From Candidatus Gastranaerophilales bacterium (lineage in GTDB: Bacteria; Cyanobacteriota; Vampirovibrionia; Gastranaerophilales; Gastranaerophilaceae): a DNA stretch of 9,291 nucleotides. Made by a program: the position numbers and the translations under genes. The DNA is taken from NCBI GenBank assembly GCA_944326495.1, contig CALVEE010000188.1, positions 1 through 9,291 on the forward strand, read 5' to 3'. Shown here piece after piece: positions 1-4,571 of this stretch; the first letter of the stretch is position 1, and the number at the start of each line of letters is the position of its first letter. Below the pieces are notes generated by a model. That model was not told the origin of the DNA, searched no databases, and saw only the letters and a list, made by a program, of their open reading frames with translations.

Positions 1-96
1 AGTGCTGAATTAGAAGAAGTAAATGCTTATATGGAATCACTTCAATCTATGCTTTCAAGCAATATTCAAGAAGATTTTGACTACAGCTTGAGCTAA
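1..96 (+). CDS. 3' end of an unidentified protein gene (partial)
   Basis: The first frame is open from the window edge to a TAA at 94-96, which is followed at once by a second in-frame TAA. It encodes 31 residues ending in EDFDYSLS. The segment is acidic and looks helical (SAELEEVNAYMESLQSML). It has no cysteine, no membrane segment and no recognisable motif. It is the only plus-strand gene here and converges with the transporter gene, whose stop codon lies 4 bp away. I see no hairpin with a T-run between the two, so termination for both strands must lie inside the neighbouring gene or be of another kind. The product cannot be named from this fragment. That it is coding rests on the open frame, the composition and the neat convergent spacing. 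Confidence 0.55.
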   Translation, partial: SAELEEVNAYMESLQSMLSSNIQEDFDYSLS

Positions 97-100
97 TAAA

Positions 101-1420
101 TTAAGCAAAAAGCCATATTCCTAATAAAGCAAATACAATTAAAGCTATATTATAGTGAAGAAAAGTAGGAATACAGGTATCAAAAATATGGTTATGCTGT
201 CCGTCAGCGTTTAAGCCGGAAGTCGGGCCTAAAGTTGTATCGGAAGCTGGAGAGCCGGCATCACCGAGAGCAGCAGCAGCAGCTAATAGAATAACCATCT
301 GCGGAGTATTAAATCCCATATGGACACAAACCGGAATAAATAGTACTGCAAGAATAGGAATTGTTCCGAAAGAAGTTCCGATACCTATTGTTATAAACAG
401 ACCCAGCAAAAGGATTACAAGTGAAGTAATCATAATGCTTTCCGGCATAAAAGATATCACAGAGGAAATTAAAGAATTGATAGCACCCGACTCTTTAAGG
501 ACTGATGCAAACCCTGCTGCAACAAGCATTACAAAAGCTACGTATCCCATAAGATAAATACCTTCATTCATCATATGATCCATTTTATCCTGCGGAATTA
601 CACGGCAGGAAAAGATTATTCCCAGACCAACAAGCGCGCCTAAAGGCAGAGATTGGGTCAATAACTGAACTATAAAAGTTACAAGAGCTGCAAGCATAAC
701 AATCCAGTGTTTCGGCAAAAATTTTACCTCTTTTTCTGCACTCATATTTGCAATAGGTTTATCTTCGTATATACGCGGTTTTCTGTAGCTTATAAATACT
801 GCTATAAGTAGACCTGCTACCATACCTAAACCCAGTATTAAATTATACTTCCATATGTCGTTTCTCATAACATAAACGCCGTTTTGTATCATATTATCCG
901 CAATCAGGTTTTGGAAAATTAAACCGAAACCTGCCGGAATTGCAATATATGGCATCTTCAATCCGAAAGCCAGAACACAGGCAACAGCCCTTCTGTCAAT
1001 TTTTAATTTATTCATTATTCCCAGCAAGGGCGGAATAATAATCGGAATAAAAGCTATATGAATAGGAATAATATTCTGCGAAGCCATAGCAATTAAGGTC
1101 AAAATCAGGAGTAAAATCATTTTCCTTCCTGCAACCGCTTTAGTAATCTTAGAGGATACTACGTCCGTAAAACCTGAATGAGCCATTGTAGCGGCAAATG
1201 CGCCAAGTAAAATATAACTCAATGCAGTTTCTGAATTATCACCCATACCGGAGATAAAAATATGCATAACATCTTTTATCCCGAGCCCTGCTATCAGGCC
1301 GCCCGTAATAGTAGAAACAATAATCGCCAGAAGAACATTAACCTTCTTTAAGCACAAAATACAGAGCAAAACTACAGATATAAGAGCCGGATTTTGACAT
1401 AAGTGTATAAGCGAGCTCAT
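101..1420 (-). CDS. YuiF-type NhaC-superfamily transporter (Na+/H+ antiporter or amino-acid permease)
   Basis: A 439-residue polytopic inner-membrane protein with about 11-12 hydrophobic helices. It matches the COG2056/YuiF branch of the NhaC antiporter superfamily in length (family about 430-450) and in signature. A glycine-rich stretch, GIGTSFGTIPILAV (residues 346-359), is followed by GDAGSPASDTTLGPTSGLNA (386-405) and then DGQHNHIFDTCIPTFLHYN. The N-terminal half carries the IAFIPIIIPPLL segment (122-133). Databases often call this group 'Na+/H+ antiporter', while B. subtilis YuiF-like members are predicted to carry amino acids such as histidine. The true substrate cannot be read from the sequence. 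The ATG lies 4 bp after the stop of the small RWYD gene, and its ribosome site (GAGGAAG) lies inside that gene's last codons. The two are therefore almost certainly one operon, with translation possibly coupled. Confidence 0.88.
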   Translation of the reverse strand: MSSLIHLCQNPALISVVLLCILCLKKVNVLLAIIVSTITGGLIAGLGIKDVMHIFISGMGDNSETALSYILLGAFAATMAHSGFTDVVSSKITKAVAGRKMILLLILTLIAMASQNIIPIHIAFIPIIIPPLLGIMNKLKIDRRAVACVLAFGLKMPYIAIPAGFGLIFQNLIADNMIQNGVYVMRNDIWKYNLILGLGMVAGLLIAVFISYRKPRIYEDKPIANMSAEKEVKFLPKHWIVMLAALVTFIVQLLTQSLPLGALVGLGIIFSCRVIPQDKMDHMMNEGIYLMGYVAFVMLVAAGFASVLKESGAINSLISSVISFMPESIMITSLVILLLGLFITIGIGTSFGTIPILAVLFIPVCVHMGFNTPQMVILLAAAAALGDAGSPASDTTLGPTSGLNADGQHNHIFDTCIPTFLHYNIALIVFALLGIWLFA

Positions 1421-1424
1421 TTAA

Positions 1425-1727
1425 TTACTTTACTTCCTCTTCCTGCAAAAGATTTATTATCTCCAGCGCAACCTCTTTTTGTACTTCAAGCGGGAGACAT
1501 TTCAAATACTCAAAAGCCTCTGCAATTTTTTGATCCGTATCATACCAGCGCCTAAGTACATACGTAAATGCATCTGTTAAAATATTATCAGCGAGGTCAA
1601 TACCATTCTCTTTAGATTTATTAACGATTAAATCTGCACATTTATACTGCGTCATTATATTTGCATTACGCATCAAACTTACGGCTAAACTTACTGTCGG
1701 GTCTACATCATACCAGCGCTTATACAT
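1425..1727 (-). CDS. Small cytoplasmic protein with two RWYD repeats, unknown function
   Basis: A 100-residue protein of no family I can name. It is built of two related halves. The first starts at residue 4 with RWYDVDPTVSLAVSLMRN and the second at residue 60 with RWYDTDQKIAEAFEYLK. Each has R-W-Y-D-x-D followed by an amphipathic helix and a second helix (MTQYKCADLIVNK against EVQKEVALEIINL). The duplication shows in the DNA too: 13 identical bases (atcataccagcgc) occur near 1539-1551 and 1707-1719. There is no signal peptide or membrane segment, so it should be cytosolic and all-helical, with an acidic end (LLQEEEVK). The ATG follows an AAAGAGG ribosome site with about 7 bases spacing, 23 bases downstream of a good -10. 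It is the first gene of a two-gene unit with the transporter. That suggests, without proving, a regulatory or accessory role for the transporter. Confidence 0.8.
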   Translation of the reverse strand: MYKRWYDVDPTVSLAVSLMRNANIMTQYKCADLIVNKSKENGIDLADNILTDAFTYVLRRWYDTDQKIAEAFEYLKCLPLEVQKEVALEIINLLQEEEVK

Positions 1728-1749
1728 ATACCTTTTCCTCTTTATTTCT

Positions 1750-1778
1750 ATAGTATATTTTTTAATCTATTTTGTCAA
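1750..1778 (-). promoter_or_regulatory. Sigma70-type promoter for the RWYD gene and transporter
   Basis: On the minus strand a perfect -35 TTGACA (1773-1778) is followed after 17 bases by TACTAT (1750-1755). An alternative -10, TATACT, overlaps it at a shorter spacing. The -35 overlaps the last codons of the YggU gene, so the promoter fires from the end of the upstream gene. Transcription would start near 1743, giving a leader of about 16 bases that holds the GAGG ribosome site before the ATG at 1727. Confidence 0.65.
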
Positions 1779-2054
1779 TTGAGAAATAATAAAATCCTTC
1801 TTATTTTTATCGTTTATCGAAAACAATAGTGTTTTATCTTTAGAAGTTTCTCCTTTTACAATCACTATACATGATTTAGGCAGTCTGAGAAGTTTTGATA
1901 AATATTCAACAAGAGCCTTATTAGCTTTATTTTCTACAGGCTGTGCCGTAACCTTAACTTTTATGAAATCTTCTTCTATTATAAGTTCATTTTTAGAAGA
2001 ATTGGGAACTATCTTTATTTTTACCAGAAGGCCGTCTTGAACTTCTTTTATCAT
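1767..2054 (-). CDS. yggU: YggU/DUF167 family protein
   Basis: A 95-residue protein of the UPF0235 (DUF167, PF02594) family, which is normally 90-105 residues. The family hallmarks are all present: VPNSSKNE (16-23), the core VTAQPVENKANKALVEYLSK (35-54), and VKGETSKDKTL (66-76). It is a small alpha/beta cytosolic protein found in bacteria, archaea and eukaryotes. The biochemical role of the family is not firmly established. It starts with ATG at 2054 inside the stop of the methyltransferase gene (ATGA overlap). No Shine-Dalgarno sequence is visible upstream (the bases are TTTCAAAAAGT), so its translation probably depends on ribosomes finishing the methyltransferase. The pairing with a methyltransferase may be only positional. 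Confidence 0.9.
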   Translation of the reverse strand: MIKEVQDGLLVKIKIVPNSSKNELIIEEDFIKVKVTAQPVENKANKALVEYLSKLLRLPKSCIVIVKGETSKDKTLLFSINDKNKKDFIISQLTK

Positions 2055-2923
2055 ACTTTTTGAAATACCATTACATATTCATGCTTAAAGATATAAAAAC
2101 CGCCTGCTAATGCTCTGTAGCGCCATAAATTTGCAGTCTTGCCCTTAGCTCGTTCATTACCCTGCATATCTTTTATAATAATAGCTTTAGTAATAAATCC
2201 AAGCTTATTCATTCTTGCCATACATTCAAATCCGAGCGGAATATGCTGTGAATTAGCATACTTATCTCCGATTATAAGACAGGCAAAGCGGCCTTTTTCC
2301 AACAAATCATATCCGTTTTTAGCAACTTTTTCAAATAAATCATAAAATTCTTCTGTTGTTGCGCAGTTAGATAAATCCTCTTTCTTATCCGAGAATTTAA
2401 TAATATCATCATAAGGCGGATGCAGCATTAAAAGCTGGGCTTGTTTTCTTCCCATGATATCGAGCCTTGCCTGAATTTTTTCTTTTGCAAGCTCGCTTGC
2501 AGAATCCGCACATATAATATTAACATCTGTTACAAGTTGTTTTGGCGTAAATTTTTCAGAGACACTCTCTGCTAAATCCTCTTTTAATTCAACACCGATA
2601 CAGCGTCTGTTCATATTTACAGCCTCAATACCAGATGTACCGGAGCCAAAAAATAAATCCAAAACAATATCGTGTTTCTTTGTAAATCTTTCATAAATCT
2701 GCTGGGCAATCTGCGGAATATAATTCCCGTGATATTCATTAGAATGCCCGCCTTCTTTTAAACGAGCCGGGAATTCCCACAATGTATCTGTTTTTACATG
2801 TTCATAATCCCGCCACTGCTTTAAATTTATGTCGCTGTATGCTGTAGTTTTTACCGCATTTTCTTTAACAACCCTTAATCCGGCTCCCTTAGCCTTCTTC
2901 TCTTTTAAATTCGATTTAGCCAT
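2051..2923 (-). CDS. DNA methyltransferase of the N4/N6 amino group, HPPY variant, no restriction partner
   Basis: A Rossmann-fold methyltransferase of 290 residues using the chosen start. S-adenosylmethionine motif I is DLFFGSGT (89-96), followed by the acidic residue of motif II in GVEL (E112) and an ADS motif III (D140). Catalytic motif IV is HPPY (168-171), then DDIIKFS. The order motif I before motif IV resembles gamma/alpha-type enzymes rather than the permuted beta type. YHGNYIPQ (65-72) fits motif X. The C-terminal stretch LWRYRALAGGFYIF (266-279) is a family block. An ATG at 2923 is preferred because GGGGAGA lies just upstream. The frame also runs back to an ATG at 2935 and a TTG at 2977, but neither has a ribosome site. 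No endonuclease gene is adjacent, so it is an orphan methylase in this window. DNA is the likely substrate; an RNA substrate cannot be excluded. Confidence 0.8.
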   Translation of the reverse strand: MAKSNLKEKKAKGAGLRVVKENAVKTTAYSDINLKQWRDYEHVKTDTLWEFPARLKEGGHSNEYHGNYIPQIAQQIYERFTKKHDIVLDLFFGSGTSGIEAVNMNRRCIGVELKEDLAESVSEKFTPKQLVTDVNIICADSASELAKEKIQARLDIMGRKQAQLLMLHPPYDDIIKFSDKKEDLSNCATTEEFYDLFEKVAKNGYDLLEKGRFACLIIGDKYANSQHIPLGFECMARMNKLGFITKAIIIKDMQGNERAKGKTANLWRYRALAGGFYIFKHEYVMVFQKV

Positions 2924-2997
2924 ATCTCTCCCCATTAACAATTTAAGTTTAAAATATTTGTTCAAATTTGTAATCAAACAAATAGAGGAGTTTGGAA

Positions 2998-3025
2998 AAC
3001 CCTGCCCAAACTATTGAGCAGGGTT
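2998..3025 (-). terminator. Hairpin terminator after the cysteine-rich gene
   Basis: A perfect 8-bp inverted repeat, AACCCTGC (2998-3005) and GCAGGGTT (3018-3025), with a 12-base loop, starts 10 bases after the stop codon. On the minus strand the stem ends in GGGTTTTCC, so the T-run is short (four T's). A competing pairing, TTTGG with CCAAA (3006-3010 and 2991-2995), would break the stem. It probably ends the cysteine-rich transcript, perhaps incompletely, and insulates the methyltransferase gene. Confidence 0.6.
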
Positions 3026-3035
3026 AAAAATTAAG

Positions 3036-3374
3036 CTACTTATTCATTTGCTGTAATCTGTCGCAAGCATCGCAAGGCTGCGGCTGTGTAACTTGTTTTT
3101 GGCATGGATCACACGGTGCAGGCTTTTTTGCACAAGGATCACATTGAATAGGCTGTTTTTTAGCACACGGATCGCACGGTGCTGCAGCGCCTGTTTCACA
3201 AGGGTCGCACTTTTTCTGTTTCTTGCAGGAACAATCGGGCTTTTTCTTTTCACATTTCGGACAATGTCCCCAATAAGCAGGATTTAAGCTTGACCAGTCA
3301 AAAGCATTGGCACTTTGTGTCCCTATTACTGATACGATACCTAAAACAGCTAATACAGATAATGTTTTTTTCAT
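3036..3374 (-). CDS. Secreted cysteine-rich protein with CDPC repeats
   Basis: A 112-residue protein. Residues 1-24 form a classic signal peptide: MKK, a hydrophobic core (LSVLAVLGIVSVIG) and a cleavage site after SANA. There is no lipobox cysteine, so it should be released into the periplasm or outside rather than lipidated. The mature 88 residues contain 14 cysteines. It begins FDWSSLNPAYWGHC, then has CPKC and CSC, then four CDPC units and one CDAC separated by lysine/proline/glutamine linkers (CAKKQPIQ, CAKKPAP, CQKQVTQPQP). Such pairs can bind metal (Zn, Cu, Fe-S) or form disulfides; nothing in the sequence decides which. The DNA shows matching degenerate repeats. The ATG has a good ribosome site (AAGGAGTACGAG). 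It has its own promoter region and terminator, so it is probably a single-gene unit. I do not recognise an established family. Confidence 0.85.
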   Translation of the reverse strand: MKKTLSVLAVLGIVSVIGTQSANAFDWSSLNPAYWGHCPKCEKKKPDCSCKKQKKCDPCETGAAAPCDPCAKKQPIQCDPCAKKPAPCDPCQKQVTQPQPCDACDRLQQMNK

Positions 3375-3401
3375 CTCGTACTCCTTTTTTTTAATTAACG
3401 A

Positions 3402-3431
3402 ACTGTATCTTCAATACATTTCTATTGTAAA
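3402..3431 (-). promoter_or_regulatory. Candidate promoter of the cysteine-rich gene
   Basis: On the minus strand TTTACA (3426-3431) is followed after 18 bases by TACAGT (3402-3407), giving a start near 3395 and a short leader with GGAG before the ATG at 3374. A second possible -10, TACAAT, overlaps the -35 but lacks a partner. The 112-base gap to ilvC and the terminator-like hairpin there support a separate promoter. Confidence 0.4.
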
Positions 3432-3453
3432 AAAGTGTACGGTAATTACCATA
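3430..3453 (-). terminator. Probable ilvC terminator
   Basis: On the minus strand, 33 bases past the ilvC stop, TATGGT-AATT-ACCGTA forms a 6-bp stem (one G-U pair) with a 4-base loop (3438-3453). It is followed by CAC and five T's (3430-3434). The core GGTAATTACC is a perfect 10-base palindrome. The stem is weak, but the position between ilvC and the next promoter fits termination. Confidence 0.45.
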
Positions 3454-3486
3454 GCCCGCACGGAGAAAATATTTATAACCGGAAGG

Positions 3487-4512
3487 CTAATTCCTTGTCT
3501 TATCTATTAACTTATTCTCATTATTCCATTTAAAAGCAGAGCGGATTTCAGAGCCGACTTTTTCTATCAGATGCCCTTGAGATGCTGCCCTTAACGCTTT
3601 AAAATTAGGTGCCCCTGACGCCATCTCTGCCATAAATTCCTTCGCATATTTTCCACTCTGAATATCTGATAAAATCTTTTTCATTTCGTTTTTAACATCA
3701 GAATTAATTAATTTTCCGCCCCTTGTTAAATCGCCGTACTCTGCGTTATTTGAAACAGAATAGTGCATATCCTCTATTCCGCCTTGATAAATTAAATCAA
3801 CAATCAGTTTAAGTTCATGGCATACTTCAAAATATGCCATATACGGAGAATATCCGGCTTCCACAAGAGTATCAAAAGCCGCTTTTATTAAAGCAGAACA
3901 CCCGCCGCATAAAACAGCCTGCTCTCCAAATAAATCAGTTTCGGTTTCTTCCCTGAAAGTTGTTTCTAAGATTCCGGTTCTTCCGGATCCGATAGCAGAA
4001 GCATAAGAAAGAGCAATCTCTTTTGAATTACCGCTATAATCCTGATAAACAGCTATTAGAGACGGAACCCCGCGGCCTGCTTTATACTCGCTTCTTACTG
4101 TATGCCCAGGAGCTTTTGGAGCAACCATAATGACATTTATATCCTTAGGCGGTTTAATAAATCCATAGTGGATATTAAACCCGTGAGCAAACATCAAATA
4201 CTGACCGGCTCTCAAATTCGGCTCAATTTCTTCTTTATAAACTTTTGCCTGAATTTCATCAGGAATAAGAATTTGAATAACATCAGCTTCTTTCACCGCA
4301 TCCGCAATCGGCATTGTCGTTAGTCCGTAATCTTTCGCCTTTATATCAGATGCTCCCCCCTGCCTTAAGCCAAAAATTACATCACAGCCGGAATCTTTAA
4401 GATTCAGCCCCTGACCGTAACCTTGCGAGCCAAAACCAATTACTGCAATCTTTTTATTTTTTATTAAATCCCGGTTTATATCTTTATCCAGATAAATTTG
4501 TAAGTTTTCCAT
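3487..4512 (-). CDS. ilvC: Ketol-acid reductoisomerase, class I
   Basis: A 341-residue cytosolic enzyme of valine, leucine and isoleucine synthesis. It isomerises and reduces 2-acetolactate or 2-aceto-2-hydroxybutyrate using NAD(P)H and Mg2+. The length fits the short class I form. The N-terminal Rossmann domain has GFGSQG (26-31) and the cofactor loop GLRQGGASDIKAK (48-60). The catalytic histidine lies in AHGFN (H110) and a lysine in APKAPG (K133). The C-terminal knotted domain has the metal ligands D193 and E197 in ETDLFGEQ, E229 and E233 in FEVCHE, and the substrate serine S254 in YSVSNNAEYGD. All key residues are present. The ATG follows a strong GGAGG (4517-4521). No ilvB, ilvN or ilvD is adjacent, so the gene stands apart from the rest of its pathway. 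It lies 59 bp behind gyrA, with a hairpin between them. Confidence 0.97.
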   Translation of the reverse strand: MENLQIYLDKDINRDLIKNKKIAVIGFGSQGYGQGLNLKDSGCDVIFGLRQGGASDIKAKDYGLTTMPIADAVKEADVIQILIPDEIQAKVYKEEIEPNLRAGQYLMFAHGFNIHYGFIKPPKDINVIMVAPKAPGHTVRSEYKAGRGVPSLIAVYQDYSGNSKEIALSYASAIGSGRTGILETTFREETETDLFGEQAVLCGGCSALIKAAFDTLVEAGYSPYMAYFEVCHELKLIVDLIYQGGIEDMHYSVSNNAEYGDLTRGGKLINSDVKNEMKKILSDIQSGKYAKEFMAEMASGAPNFKALRAASQGHLIEKVGSEIRSAFKWNNENKLIDKTRN

Positions 4513-4528
4513 ATTACCTCCAAATATT

Positions 4529-4555
4529 AGCGGGCGAAGCTTTGCTTCGCCCGCT
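4529..4555 (-). terminator. Perfect 12-bp GC-rich hairpin between gyrA and ilvC
   Basis: AGCGGGCGAAGC (4529-4540), a TTT loop, and GCTTCGCCCGCT (4544-4555) form a perfect stem in otherwise AT-rich sequence. It lies 17 bases after the gyrA stop and ends 8 bases before the GGAGG of ilvC. On the minus strand the following bases are AATATTTGG, with no proper T-run. It may therefore be a gyrA terminator of the T-poor kind, a 3'-end stabiliser or processing site, or a 5'-leader element of ilvC. If it terminates gyrA, an ilvC promoter would have to lie in the last gyrA codons (for example TTGGAA near the end of the gene with an AT-rich -10). Confidence 0.55.
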
Positions 4556-4571
4556 CTCTATTTATTTTATA

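Noticed and set aside
2924..2977. Longer methyltransferase start at TTG 2977 or ATG 2935
   Set aside because: Neither has a Shine-Dalgarno sequence, and the extra residues are outside the conserved part. ATG 2923 has GGGGAGA just upstream.
2051..3035. Complete restriction-modification system
   Set aside because: No endonuclease or specificity gene is next to the methyltransferase. Its neighbours are YggU and a secreted protein.
3060..3260. CRISPR-like or tandem DNA repeat array
   Set aside because: The recurring GGATC(A/G)CA-type units are the codons for CDPC inside the cysteine-rich gene. Spacing is short and irregular, without spacer sequences.
3044..3394. Several other open frames over the cysteine-rich gene on both strands
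   Set aside because: They are shadows. Only the frame at 3036-3374 has a signal peptide, regular repeats and a ribosome site.
3441..3450. GGTAATTACC palindrome as an operator for the cysteine-rich gene
   Set aside because: It is more simply the core of the ilvC terminator hairpin, followed by a T-run on the minus strand, and lies upstream of the likely promoter.
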